Notes: generated from the letters alone by a model not told the origin. A stretch of 50,850 nt of DNA from Candidatus Gemmiger faecigallinarum (GCA_019120395.1 DWVD01000035.1:1-50850), one strand, 5' to 3'; positions 8,861 through 16,786 are shown, counted from the stretch's first letter. Made by a program: numbers and translations.

Positions 8861-10336
8861 TTACAGCATCTTCTTCAGCTCGTCGTAAACAAACTGGACG
8901 TTCATGCCAATGATGACCTGCACGGCGTTCTTGCTCGGCTTGATGATACCGGCGGCGCCGGCAGCCTTGACTGCCTTGTCGTCCACGACGGCGGAATCCT
9001 TCACGTCGAAGCGCAGGCGGGTAGCGCAGTAGTCCACATTGGAGATGTTCTCCTTGCCGCCCACAGCAGCCAGCACGCCGGAAGCGATGGCGGTAAAGTC
9101 GTTGTTGGCCAGCTGGGCGGGGGCGGCGGCATCGCTGTCGTCATCCTCGCGGCCGGGGGTCTTCAGGTCAAAGATCTTGATGGCGAAGTAGAACACCACA
9201 AAGAAGACAAGCGCAGCCGCGATGCCCAGAGGAATGATCATCCAGGTATTGTTGGCGGCGGGCAGGCTGGCCGAGAAGAACAGGTCGGTGAAGCCGGCCG
9301 AGAAGCTGAAGCCGGCGCGGAAGCCGGAGTAGTAGGTGATAACGGTGAAGATGCCGTACAGCAGGGCATAGACCACGTACAGCGGGAACGCCAGGAACAT
9401 GAAGCCGAACTCGAAGGGCTCGGTAACACCGCAGACGAAAGCGCAGATAGCGGCGGAGCCGACCAGGCCAAAAGCGACCTTGCGCTTTTCAGGCTTGGCA
9501 GTGGCGATCATGGCGGCAGCAGCGCCGGGAACACCGAACATCATGCAGGGGAAGAAGCCGGACATATACATACCCAGGCTCCAGGTGATCTCGTTGCCAT
9601 TGGTGCCGATGTCGCCGGTGACCAGGCCGGCCCAGAAGTTTTTCAGGTCGCCGATGCCGACGGTATCGAACCAGAAAATGTTGTTGACCGCATGGTGCAG
9701 GCCGAACGGGATGAGCAGGCGGTTGAGGAAGGCGTACAGGCCGGCGCCGATGGCACCCATGTTCAGGATGCCGTTGCCGATGGCCATCAGGCCGCCGTAA
9801 ACAACAGGCCAGATGAACAGCAGGATGGCTGCAACGATGATCGAGAACACGGCGGTGACGATGGCGACGCAGCGTTTGCCGCTGAAGAAAGCCAGCCAGT
9901 CAGGCAGCTTGGTGCTCTTGAACTTGTTGTAGCAGACAGCGCCGATAATGCCGGCGATGATGCCGATGAACTGGTTCTGGATGTTGTTGAACGCAATGTT
10001 CGCCTCGGCGCCGGTGATGGTGGCGACGACGGTGGGGTCCAGCAGCTTGGTGATCATCAGCCAGGAAACCAGGCCGGACAAACCAGCAGTGCCGTCCTTA
10101 TCGTCGGCCAGGCCAACGGCAACACCGACGGCAAACAGCCAGGACATGTTGTCGATCAGGGCGCCGCCGGCCTTCACCAGGAAGAAACCGATGATCTGAA
10201 TGATGCCGGTAACGTCGCCGCCCTGCATGGTAGCCGGGCACATCAGGTAACCGATGCCCATCAGAATACCGCATATGGGAAGTGCGGCGACGGGCAGCAT
10301 CAGGGCTTTGCCCAGTCTTTGCAATTGTTTCATCAT
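8861..10336 (-). CDS. nagE: PTS transporter subunit IICB, N-acetylglucosamine/glucose type
   Basis: Membrane permease that takes up and phosphorylates an amino sugar or hexose. From MMKQLQRLGKALMLPVAALP it has 491 residues. The EIIC membrane domain contains the GLHHAVNN and GVTEPFEFGFMF motifs of the glucose/GlcNAc family. It is followed by an acidic linker (DDDSDAAAP) and a C-terminal EIIB domain with the phosphocysteine in NVDYCATRLRFDVKD. There is no EIIA domain, so a separate EIIA must supply phosphate. GlcNAc specificity is inferred from its place just upstream of nagB and nagA. GGAGG at about 10345-10350 selects 10336 (or 10333) over the upstream in-frame ATG at 10405. Confidence 0.92.
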   Translation of the reverse strand: MMKQLQRLGKALMLPVAALPICGILMGIGYLMCPATMQGGDVTGIIQIIGFFLVKAGGALIDNMSWLFAVGVAVGLADDKDGTAGLSGLVSWLMITKLLDPTVVATITGAEANIAFNNIQNQFIGIIAGIIGAVCYNKFKSTKLPDWLAFFSGKRCVAIVTAVFSIIVAAILLFIWPVVYGGLMAIGNGILNMGAIGAGLYAFLNRLLIPFGLHHAVNNIFWFDTVGIGDLKNFWAGLVTGDIGTNGNEITWSLGMYMSGFFPCMMFGVPGAAAAMIATAKPEKRKVAFGLVGSAAICAFVCGVTEPFEFGFMFLAFPLYVVYALLYGIFTVITYYSGFRAGFSFSAGFTDLFFSASLPAANNTWMIIPLGIAAALVFFVVFYFAIKIFDLKTPGREDDDSDAAAPAQLANNDFTAIASGVLAAVGGKENISNVDYCATRLRFDVKDSAVVDDKAVKAAGAAGIIKPSKNAVQVIIGMNVQFVYDELKKML

Positions 10337-10665
10337 AGAAGCATTCCTCCAAAATTCTCTCGCGTAATCGCACACAATGCCCGGCGCACACTGGTTCCTG
10401 CACACTGGACACTTTGTTAAACAAATATTAACACATTCGTAACAAAAAAGAAAGAGAATTTTCGCAAGATTGGGTAAAAGTACAAAAAATCATCGGCGAG
10501 ATTGGCGATAATTTCGTGCGAATTTATAGAATTGTCTCTTGCGGATGAAGAAAACGCTCATTTTGAAAAAAGGGGACGGCAACAAAGGAAAAATGTTGCG
10601 GGCAAATCATTCGGAAATCGCTTTATAATATGCGGCGGATATGCAAAGCCGCTGCGGGAAGGCGC
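10337..10665. other. 329-bp intergenic region, nagE leader and cutC 3' flank
   Basis: AT-rich by local standards. It holds the nagE ribosome site, a direct repeat (10386-10408) and an AT-rich block (10420-10500) where the nagE promoter must lie. No clearly spaced -35/-10 pair could be chosen there. A TATAAT at 10624-10629 has no matching -35. No gene is seen. Confidence 0.6.
10386..10408. repeat. direct repeat in nagE leader, possible operator
   Basis: GCACACTGG occurs at 10386-10394 and 10400-10408, a 14-bp period. CACTGGTT resembles a half-site of GntR-type GlcNAc regulators (NagR/DasR class, core TGGTCTAGACCA). The link is inferred only. Confidence 0.35.
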
Positions 10666-11433
10666 TCAAAGCGCGGCGTGCAGCGCCAGGGACGCGGCGC
10701 GGACGGCGGCCTCGTCCGTCTGCTGAATGTGCCATTCATCCAGGCCGGGCAGCCCCATGGGGACGCCCTCGCGCCGGAAGCGCATGCGGCTTTCCCGCTC
10801 GGTTTTGCCGCTCATGTGGAAAGCCGCCGCCCCCGGCAGTCCGGCGCGCAGCCGGCGGATGGCCTCGGCGTTTACGCCCGCGCCGATCAGCACCTGCGGG
10901 CCGTTGATCTTGTCCCGCAGGGCAAGCAGCTGTTCCAGCGTTTTTTCGCCTGCCAGGCAGCTGGCTGCGGCGCCGCTGGTCAGCACGGTGTCGATGCCCA
11001 GGGCGGCGGCGTCCCGGTAGGTCTGCAGCGGGTCGCGGCTGACGTCGATGGCCCGGTGCAGGGTCAGGCCGGCGCCCTGGGCGGCGCTGCACAGCCGCTG
11101 CGTGGCGGGGCGGTCAAGATCGCCGTCCGGCGTCAGAACGCCGATGACAAAGCCGTCCGCGCCGGCTTGAAGCAGGGGGGGCATTTGACTGCAGAGAAGG
11201 GCGATCTCTTCATCGCTATAAAGAAAATCGCCCGGACGCGGACGCATCAGACAGCGGACGGGGATCTTGCTTTCCGCGCGGATCCGGGCCAGCAGTTCAG
11301 GCCAGGGGGTCAGGCCGCCCAAAGCCAGGGCGCTGCAAAGTTCCAGGCGGTCGGCTCCGCCGCGCACAGCGGCCATGGCGGAAGCAAAGCTGTCGACGCA
11401 GACTTCCAATAACGGATGGGAAGGGACCTGCAT
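10666..11433 (-). CDS. cutC: CutC-family protein (copper homeostasis protein CutC)
   Basis: 255 residues, TIM-barrel CutC family. Typical motifs: LLEVCVDSFASAMAA at the start, GADRLELCSALALGGLTP, VRCLMRPRPGDFLYS, GADGFVIGVLTPDGDLD, LTLHRAIDV and LTSGAAASCLAG. Its role in copper handling is disputed and the molecular activity is not known. It stands alone on the minus strand. ATG 11431-11433 follows GAAAGAGG. Confidence 0.93.
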   Translation of the reverse strand: MQVPSHPLLEVCVDSFASAMAAVRGGADRLELCSALALGGLTPWPELLARIRAESKIPVRCLMRPRPGDFLYSDEEIALLCSQMPPLLQAGADGFVIGVLTPDGDLDRPATQRLCSAAQGAGLTLHRAIDVSRDPLQTYRDAAALGIDTVLTSGAAASCLAGEKTLEQLLALRDKINGPQVLIGAGVNAEAIRRLRAGLPGAAAFHMSGKTERESRMRFRREGVPMGLPGLDEWHIQQTDEAAVRAASLALHAAL

Positions 11434-11477
11434 AATACACCTCTTTCCGACCGGGCGCTGTCGGCGTCCGGTCCTAT

Positions 11478-11519
11478 ACGATATGGTCTTACTATATCAT
11501 ATAAGGGAAGCTGCGTCGA
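11478..11519 (-). promoter_or_regulatory. cutC promoter with overlapping palindrome
   Basis: On minus TCGACG (11514-11519), 17 bases, TATAGT (11491-11496). An imperfect inverted repeat, ACGATAT (11478-11484) and ATATCAT (11494-11500), overlaps the -10, as a repressor site would. Confidence 0.45.
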
Positions 11520-11670
11520 CAGGGGATGGACGCAAAAGCACAAAACCCCCGCCGCGCCTGGGCCGACGCGGGAGCATGGCCGAAAATCGGGAAACAGGTG
11601 CGAAGGGAGTTTTGTGCCGTATATGTAAAATCCAAAAGGGGAAGGGCGGCTTTGCCGGGCAAAGCGTCCG

Positions 11671-11940
11671 TTATGCGGCGTGCCGGTTGGCGGAAAGCAA
11701 GCGAAGCGGCACCGGGGAACGGCCGGCGCTGCGGCCGCGCGGGGCCGTTTTCCGCCTGGGGCTGGCAAGCAGCAGGCCGGCCAACAGATTGACGGCCACA
11801 AGGGAGCCTGCCCCGTACCCAAGGGCGGCCAGCAGGCCCACGCTGCCCTGAATAACGGCGCTGGCAAGGAAGAACAGCAAAATGGCTTCGGCCAAAAGAA
11901 GGAAATTGCTGACCACTTTTTTGATGCTGGATAATTTCAT
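11671..11940 (-). CDS. small membrane protein, 89 residues
   Basis: Starts MKLSSIKKVVSNFLLL at 11940 with AGGAGG 9 bases upstream. Two hydrophobic segments (about residues 10-31 and 34-58) are followed by an Arg-rich tail of ~30 residues (PRRKTAPRGRSAGRSP), predicted cytoplasmic. No family is recognised. It is transcribed away from the LexA/CI-like repressor from a near-consensus promoter covered by the same type of palindrome. It is therefore a likely target of that repressor, perhaps a stress or damage response protein. A holin-like or toxin role is conceivable but unsupported. Confidence 0.6.
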   Translation of the reverse strand: MKLSSIKKVVSNFLLLAEAILLFFLASAVIQGSVGLLAALGYGAGSLVAVNLLAGLLLASPRRKTAPRGRSAGRSPVPLRLLSANRHAA

Positions 11941-12000
11941 GTGTGACGCCTCCTGAACAAATATATGGAACAGAATGAAAAACCAGAACCACAGCGGAAT

Positions 12001-12047
12001 GCTGCACACCTGGGGCCGGCCATCGGGGCTGGCCCCAGGTGTGCAGC
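12001..12047. other. 21-bp hairpin in the leader of the small membrane protein
   Basis: 12001-12021 pairs with 12027-12047 (one G:T) around a 5-base loop. Neither side has a T tract, so it is not a typical terminator. It could stabilise or attenuate the minus-strand mRNA. Confidence 0.6.
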
Positions 12048-12080
12048 AGACTTTGCCGCAACCATGCTGCACAACGGATG

Positions 12081-12192
12081 GTTGTTTTGTAACTCTATCA
12101 TAAAACAACAAAAGGTTGTTGTCAAGCGGAAAATACAACAAATTTTTGTAAAATCAAAAAGATTGGCCTTTACAACAACCACTTTTGGTTGT
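12081..12192. promoter_or_regulatory. cluster of ACAAC/GTTGT palindromic operators
   Basis: Three inverted repeats are seen: GTTGTTTTGT/ATAAAACAAC (12081-12090 and 12100-12109); AACAAC-5-GTTGTT (12104-12109 and 12115-12120); and ACAACC-6-GGTTGT (12175-12192). Read on one strand, the last two share ACAACC..TTTTG..TTGT. The second lies in the spacer of the minus promoter and the third in the spacer of the plus promoter. Confidence 0.7.
12097..12125 (-). promoter_or_regulatory. promoter of the small membrane protein
   Basis: On minus a perfect TTGACA (12120-12125), 17-base spacer, TATGAT (12097-12102). An AACAAC/GTTGTT palindrome lies in the spacer. Confidence 0.8.
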
Positions 12193-12197
12193 ATAAT
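12169..12197 (+). promoter_or_regulatory. promoter of the LexA/CI-like repressor
   Basis: TTTACA (12169-12174), 17 bases, TATAAT (12192-12197). The 18-bp palindrome ACAACC-6-GGTTGT fills the spacer, which suggests autorepression. Confidence 0.8.
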
Positions 12198-12252
12198 GAA
12201 CACAAATGATTTGGCACTTTTCTGTGCCCGGGCAGAAAGGCTGGAATTTGGA

Positions 12253-12876
12253 ATGTTTTCAGATCGTTTGAAGCAGGCGCGAAAGAGCAAGAAAATCAGC
12301 CAGGCGGAACTTTCCCGCCAGCTGGGTGTCACGCAGCAGGCGGTGGGCAAATGGGAGACCGGCCGCTCCACGCCGGACCCTGTAACGGTCGCGCGCCTGG
12401 CGGAGCTGCTGGGGACGACGACGGATATGCTGCTTGGCTTGCAGCAGCCGGATTTTGCGGCGCCCGCAGGCGGGAATCTTTCCGGCTATGCGGAAAGTCC
12501 CATCCCCGTGGTGGGCACGGTAAAAGCCGGCTACGGCGCGCTGGCTTTTGAGGAGGACTACGGCACGGAGTATGCCTGCGTGAAAGACCCGGCCAGTTAC
12601 TTTTATCTTGTGGTCAAGGGCGACAGCATGGAGCCGCGTATTTCGGACGGGGACCTGGCGCTGGTGCACCGGCAGTCGACGCTGGAAAACGGGGAACTGG
12701 GCGTTATGGTCTACGGTACCGACGGGGAAGGAACGCTGAAAAAATACATCCGCCGCGGCAACGCCGTGGTGCTGCACCCCTTTAACCCCGAGTACGAGGA
12801 CCTGATCATCAAGGGCGAGGATTTGAACCACCTGTATATTGCCGGCAAGGTGGTCGAGACCAAGACCAAATGGTGA
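12253..12876 (+). CDS. XRE-family repressor with S24 (LexA/CI-like) self-cleavage domain
   Basis: 207 residues. Residues 1-65 form an XRE helix-turn-helix (SQAELSRQLGVTQQAVGKWE). Residues ~80-207 are an S24 peptidase domain with an Ala-Gly scissile bond at A92-G93 (VKAGYG), nucleophile S125 in KGDSMEP and general-base lysine K163 or K164 in GTLKKYIR. This is the layout of phage CI and HdiR-type repressors that cleave themselves on RecA activation; SOS response is inferred. The start at 12253 is chosen because an upstream in-frame ATG at 12196 lies inside the -10. It is divergent from the small membrane protein, and operator-like palindromes cover both promoters. Confidence 0.9.
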   Translation: MFSDRLKQARKSKKISQAELSRQLGVTQQAVGKWETGRSTPDPVTVARLAELLGTTTDMLLGLQQPDFAAPAGGNLSGYAESPIPVVGTVKAGYGALAFEEDYGTEYACVKDPASYFYLVVKGDSMEPRISDGDLALVHRQSTLENGELGVMVYGTDGEGTLKKYIRRGNAVVLHPFNPEYEDLIIKGEDLNHLYIAGKVVETKTKW

Positions 12877-13261
12877 CGGCCGCATGGCCCGCCCGTGAGG
12901 CGCTTTCCGCCTGCAAGATCAAGTATAGCAGACGGCAGGTCCGTTAATTTGGACAACGGACCGCAGGGAGCGCATGCGGGACAGGGGAAAATGGATACAG
13001 GGAAATAAAACGGACTGACAAGCGACGCTTGCAGGTCCGGGACCAGCCCGCCGGAAGCGGAAAACCGGCTGTGACGACGGGCTTTCTTTTTTGTACCTTT
13101 TTGACGGTGGCTTTCCGCTTTGCAGCACTAAAAAACACGATAGAACGCAAAACGGACGCCCTGAAAAGAAAAAGGGACCGGCCGCCGCTGACGGAGTGAA
13201 GCGGCAGGCCGGCGCGCGAAACGGGAACGGGCGAGGATTTGAGCGGGAAGAAGGCGGGACG
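12877..13261. other. 385-bp gap between the repressor and the radical SAM gene
   Basis: No gene is supported. It contains a small hairpin, GGTCCGTT/AACGGACC (12938-12945 and 12955-12962). A terminator-like structure, AGCCCG..CGGGCT (13045-13050 and 13078-13083) with inner CCGG pairs, is followed by a T-rich run to ~13102. The latter may end the repressor transcript. No well-spaced promoter for the next gene was found. Confidence 0.5.
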
Positions 13262-14629
13262 ATGATCGGACTGGCGGAAAAACTGGAGATACTGGCGGAC
13301 AGCGCAAAATATGACGTGGCCTGCACTTCCAGCGGCGTCGAGCGCGGGGGGCGCCATGGCAGCCTGGGCAGCTGCAGTGCGGCAGGCATCTGCCACTCCT
13401 TTACGCCCGACGGCCGCTGCGTTTCCCTTTTGAAGGTGCTGTATTCCAACGCATGCAGCTACGATTGCAGCTATTGCGTGAACCGCCGGTCCAACGATGT
13501 GTCCCGCGCGACCTTTACGCCGAGGGAACTGGCAGAACTTACGATCGGCTTTTACCGGCGCAATTATATCGAGGGGCTTTTTTTATCCAGCGCCGTGCTG
13601 GGCAGCCCGGATGTGACGATGGAACGCATGATCGCGGCTTTGCGCATCCTGCGGGAGGAATACCGGTTCCGCGGGTATATCCACGCGAAGGCGATCCCCG
13701 GGGCGGACCCGGTACTGGTGCATGAACTGGGCATGCTGGCGGACAGGCTGTCAGTCAATATCGAGCTGCCCAGCGCGGACAGCCTGCAGCGCCTGGCGCC
13801 GGACAAACAGCGCGCCGCGGTGCTTGCCCCCATGCGGCAGATCGCGGCGGAGCGGGCGCAGAATTGCCGGGATCTGCAGTGCTATCGTTCGGCGCAGGAG
13901 TTCGCTCCGGCCGGGCAAAGCACGCAGATGATCATCGGCGCGTCGCCGGAAAGCGACCGGCATATCTTGAACCTGACGGAAGCGCTGTATCGGAAATATT
14001 CGCTCAAACGCGTGTTTTATTCGGCCTATCTGCCTGTGGTACCGGACCCGCGCCTGCCGGCGGTGACGACCCGCCCGCCGCTTTTGCGGGAACATCGCCT
14101 GTATCAGGCGGATTGGCTGCTGCGGTTTTATCATTTTTCGGCACAGGAACTTTTGAGCGAGTCAGAGCCGAACTTTGACCCTTATCTGGACCCGAAGTGC
14201 AACTGGGCGCTGCGGCATCCGGAATTTTTCCCGGTGGAAGTGAACCGGGCGTCCCGGGAAGAACTGCTGCGCGTACCGGGCATCGGGCCCAAAAGCGCGC
14301 TGCGGATCGTCAGGGCGCGCCGCATGCAGCGGCTTGGGCTGGCGGAGCTGAAGCGGATCGGCGTGGTGCTGAAACGGGCGCAGTATTTCATCACCTGCAG
14401 CGGATACCTGGGCGCCCGCGGCAGCAGGGCGGAGATCGCAGGGGCGCTGGTCGACCCCAAGGCTTTCGGCGTGGGGATGCAGCAGCTGAGTTTGGACGAT
14501 TTTGTGCCCAAAGTGCTGCCGGACGCCGCGCCGGAGCTGCACCGGCTGGCGGAGCAGGGCATGCAGGCGCAGGAAGCGGCGGAACTGCTGCGGAGGGAGG
14601 CGGTCACATGCATTACCAGGCGGATGTGA
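13262..14629 (+). CDS. radical SAM protein of the putative DNA modification/repair family (TIGR03916 type)
   Basis: 455 residues from MIGLAEKLEILADSAKYDVACTSS. The [4Fe-4S] cluster motif is C65-x3-C69-x2-C72 in CSYDCSYC. A TIM-barrel body follows, and a C-terminal helix-hairpin-helix (REELLRVPGIGPKSALRIV, about residues 330-348) suggests DNA binding. The family is nearly always paired with a DUF4130 protein, as here, where the next gene overlaps by 22 bases. The name DNA modification/repair is a prediction from that pairing and the HhH; the reaction is not established. Start 13262 follows GAAGAAGGCGGGA. The longer frame from 13091 lacks conserved residues. Confidence 0.9.
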   Translation: MIGLAEKLEILADSAKYDVACTSSGVERGGRHGSLGSCSAAGICHSFTPDGRCVSLLKVLYSNACSYDCSYCVNRRSNDVSRATFTPRELAELTIGFYRRNYIEGLFLSSAVLGSPDVTMERMIAALRILREEYRFRGYIHAKAIPGADPVLVHELGMLADRLSVNIELPSADSLQRLAPDKQRAAVLAPMRQIAAERAQNCRDLQCYRSAQEFAPAGQSTQMIIGASPESDRHILNLTEALYRKYSLKRVFYSAYLPVVPDPRLPAVTTRPPLLREHRLYQADWLLRFYHFSAQELLSESEPNFDPYLDPKCNWALRHPEFFPVEVNRASREELLRVPGIGPKSALRIVRARRMQRLGLAELKRIGVVLKRAQYFITCSGYLGARGSRAEIAGALVDPKAFGVGMQQLSLDDFVPKVLPDAAPELHRLAEQGMQAQEAAELLRREAVTCITRRM

Positions 14630-15447
14630 GCGATACGGTGTACCGGTACGACGGGAGCTTCCCGGGCTTTTTGTGCTGCGTGTTCGAGAGCTTTGCGCGC
14701 CGGGAGCTGCCCAGCGCCGTCTGCACGCCGCAAAACGAGCAGTTGACTCTGTTCGCGCCGCATGACGTCCCCACCGATGAGCGGCGTGCGCGGCGGGTGT
14801 TTGCCGGGGTGGAACGCCTGGGCGGGCAGATCAGCTACCGCCTCGCGACTGCGTTTTTGAATACGACGCCGGAAAAAGACCTGATTTTGCTGCGGTTTGT
14901 CCGCCGTGCGTTTGAGGTGGGGCCGGGCGTGGCCCAAATGCTGGGCGACGCGGAGATCGCCCGGGCATGGGAGCTGGAACGGGCGGTCAACAACGAGGCG
15001 CACCTTTTTCTTGAATTTTTGCGGTTTGAGCAGCGCGGCAACATGCTGGGCGCTGTGATCCATCCCAAGCATCTGGTGCTTCCGCTTCTGCGCGCGCATT
15101 TCTGCAGCCGCCTGCCGGATGAGGATTTCCTGATTTACGACGCCAGCCATGGGATGGCCATGCTGCGGCGGGGCGACGAAGTGCGGTACCTGGAAATGCA
15201 GGAATATGACCCGGAGCCGGACGCGGCCGAGGAGCAGTGGCAGCAGATGTGGCGGCGGTTTTTCAACGCGCTGACCATAGAGGAACGCCGTAACGAGCGC
15301 TGCCAGCGGACCCATTGCCCCAAACGGTTCTGGCCCGACAGGTGCGAGATGCCCGCGCGGAAAAACGGCGGCCGGCGGCCTGCGGGCGCAGGGAAGTCGC
15401 TGCCCGGCACGGAACAGCCGGCCGCCCCGGAGTATCCCCAAAAATAA
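14608..15447 (+). CDS. DUF4130 DNA-metabolism protein, partner of the radical SAM gene
   Basis: 279 residues. It belongs to the family (TIGR03915/DUF4130) that accompanies the upstream radical SAM protein and is related to uracil-DNA glycosylase-like proteins. Recognisable segments: YRYDGSFPGFLCCVFESF at the start, GRxxNEAHLFLEFLRFEQ-like helix, HPKHLVLPLLRAHFCSR and the C-terminal MWRRFFNALTIEERRNERCQ. The start at 14608 has GGAGGGAGG 7 bases upstream and overlaps the previous gene by 22 bases, so they are translationally coupled. The last ~40 residues are basic and low in complexity. Confidence 0.88.
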   Translation: MHYQADVSDTVYRYDGSFPGFLCCVFESFARRELPSAVCTPQNEQLTLFAPHDVPTDERRARRVFAGVERLGGQISYRLATAFLNTTPEKDLILLRFVRRAFEVGPGVAQMLGDAEIARAWELERAVNNEAHLFLEFLRFEQRGNMLGAVIHPKHLVLPLLRAHFCSRLPDEDFLIYDASHGMAMLRRGDEVRYLEMQEYDPEPDAAEEQWQQMWRRFFNALTIEERRNERCQRTHCPKRFWPDRCEMPARKNGGRRPAGAGKSLPGTEQPAAPEYPQK

Positions 15448-15450
15448 AAG

Positions 15451-15472
15451 CCCGCCGGCAGATACCGGCGGG
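15451..15472 (-). terminator. terminator of flavodoxin gene
   Basis: CCCGCCGG (15451-15458) pairs with CCGGCGGG (15465-15472). On minus it is followed by CTTTTATTTTTGG. On plus it has no T tract. Confidence 0.7.
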
Positions 15473-15535
15473 TCAGGAGGAAGAAAACGGACAAACAGGC
15501 TGGAATCATAACAGGGGATAAAAGCAGGAAAAGGC

Positions 15536-15958
15536 TCAGGCGAGGGACCGGCCCAGCGCCCTGCATTCCGCCTCGGCGTTTTCGTCGGGAGCGCCGTTGC
15601 AGATGACGCCTTCCCCAATCACATTGGCGCCGGCGTTCCGGCAGCTGTCGGCCCAGTTGCGCATCCATTCGCCGTCTCCCCATCCGTAACTGCCGAACAG
15701 GCCGACCTTTTTTCCGCCTAACTTGGCCAGGCAGGGGGTGAACATCGGTTCGAACTCGCTTTCCTCCAGCTGCTCGGAACCCATCGAGGGACAGCCGAAG
15801 GCGATCGCGTCAAACGAATCGACCATGTCGGATGAAAATTCGGCGGCGGTGCAGCAGCTGACCTCGGCGCCGGCTTCCTTTGCGCCAGCCTCGACCATGC
15901 CGGCCATCTGCTCCGTGTTGCCGGTGCCGCTCCAATAAACCACAGCAATCTTGCTCAT
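15536..15958 (-). CDS. flavodoxin
   Basis: 140-residue short-chain flavodoxin, an FMN electron carrier that can replace ferredoxin when iron is short. The FMN phosphate loop is WSGTGNTEQMA (residues 9-19), followed by FGCPSMGSEQLEE and the second FMN loop GSYGWGDGEWM. The start ATG 15956-15958 follows GAAAGGCAGG. It is a single-gene unit with its own terminator. A TTAGC/GCTAA palindrome lies 36 bases upstream (15991-16008), which fits iron-responsive control. Confidence 0.94.
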   Translation of the reverse strand: MSKIAVVYWSGTGNTEQMAGMVEAGAKEAGAEVSCCTAAEFSSDMVDSFDAIAFGCPSMGSEQLEESEFEPMFTPCLAKLGGKKVGLFGSYGWGDGEWMRNWADSCRNAGANVIGEGVICNGAPDENAEAECRALGRSLA

Positions 15959-15990
15959 AATACGTACCTGCCTTTCGGAAAATGTGTTTG

Positions 15991-16008
15991 AAATTAGCTG
16001 ATGCTAAC
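15991..16008. promoter_or_regulatory. TTAGC-GCTAA palindrome 1 (possible iron box)
   Basis: AAATTAGCTGATGCTAAC, core TTAGC-4-GCTAA at 15994-16007, is placed to control flavodoxin on minus. It resembles DtxR/IdeR-type operators (TTAGG..CCTAA). The assignment is inferred. Confidence 0.55.
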
Positions 16009-16047
16009 TGTGGGCAAAAAATATTCCCCACGACACCGCGGCGGTAG

Positions 16048-16071
16048 CCGGGCAGCCAGGCGGCTGCCCGG
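16048..16071. other. hairpin between the two palindromes
   Basis: CCGGGCAGCC (16048-16057) pairs with GGCTGCCCGG (16062-16071) around a 4-base loop. No T tract. Function unknown. Confidence 0.5.
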
Positions 16072-16113
16072 GACCGGAGATGCGGCGGAAGCGTGGGAGA
16101 AACAACGCTCACG

Positions 16114-16131
16114 AAATTAGCTTATGCTAAC
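16114..16131. promoter_or_regulatory. TTAGC-GCTAA palindrome 2
   Basis: AAATTAGCTTATGCTAAC matches palindrome 1 in 17 of 18 bases and lies 123 bp from it. No gene starts close by on plus, so either a gene was lost or both sites act on flavodoxin. Confidence 0.55.
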
Positions 16132-16439
16132 CGACGGGATGAGCATACCATGAAAAGTTGGTTTTGTCAAGCATCCTGCACCGGAAAACAGTGGGAGTTT
16201 TGCCAAAGCGGAGCAAGCGCAAGAAAGCGTTGGCTTTGCTGCGCAAGCAAAAAATGCGATGTGCCGAAAAAATGGCGAAAGCGGGCCGGTGGCGGGGCTC
16301 CGGAACGCCGGCGTCCTTTGGGGACACCAAGCGACGGCAGCGCAGCCACCGGCCTGCTCGGATTGGATTTTACGGCAAAGTTTCCCCGGGCGCACTACGC
16401 GAAGGGCGGCGGGCTGGGACAAACTTCCCGGCGCGGTGA
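16132..16439. other. 308-bp non-coding stretch
   Basis: Frames here lack ribosome sites and have random composition. Short imperfect inverted repeats occur, for example around GCCAAAGCGGAGC and GCTTTGCTGCGC. It may be decayed sequence. No feature can be supported. Confidence 0.5.
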
Positions 16440-16468
16440 TTGTACTTTGCCTGTGAGTGTGATATACT
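16440..16468 (+). promoter_or_regulatory. candidate promoter of the 45-residue membrane protein
   Basis: TTGTAC (16440-16445), 17 bases, TATACT (16463-16468). The -35 matches consensus weakly. Confidence 0.5.
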
Positions 16469-16613
16469 AAACCATATTCGATTGCCGCCGGTACGGTATT
16501 GCCCGGCAGAAAGCCCGGGGCGGGGCGGACCTGCCGTCTGCGCCGCGGGCGGATGCCCGGCCCGGTATTCAAACTGTCAACAGGCCCGCGCCGCGGGCAG
16601 GGAGGTATTGTGT

Positions 16614-16751
16614 ATGAAATCGCTGTTGAAGCTGCTGGTCGTTGTCGCCGCGTTGGCGGGGGTCTGCTATCTTGTCCTGTCCTGGCTGGACGACGACAGG
16701 GATGCGGGGTACATTTCGATTTATGGCGGCCCCGAGGATGCCGCCGACTGA
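16614..16751 (+). CDS. small single-span membrane protein, 45 residues
   Basis: Starts MKSLLKLLVVVAALAGVCYL. One hydrophobic helix (residues 4-24) is followed by an acidic tail (WLDDDRDAGYIS, GGPEDAAD). GGGAGG stands 9 bases before ATG 16614, and a strong terminator follows 35 bases after the stop, so it is a complete small gene. No family is recognised. The hydrophobic N-terminus could also be an uncleaved signal anchor. Confidence 0.6.
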   Translation: MKSLLKLLVVVAALAGVCYLVLSWLDDDRDAGYISIYGGPEDAAD

Positions 16752-16786
16752 GTCCGGCGGCCCGGCTCTGTTTCCAAACCAAAAAG

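Noticed and set aside
16093-16470. 125-residue plus-strand frame after the second palindrome
   Set aside because: Random composition, no ribosome site, and it runs over the promoter of the next gene.
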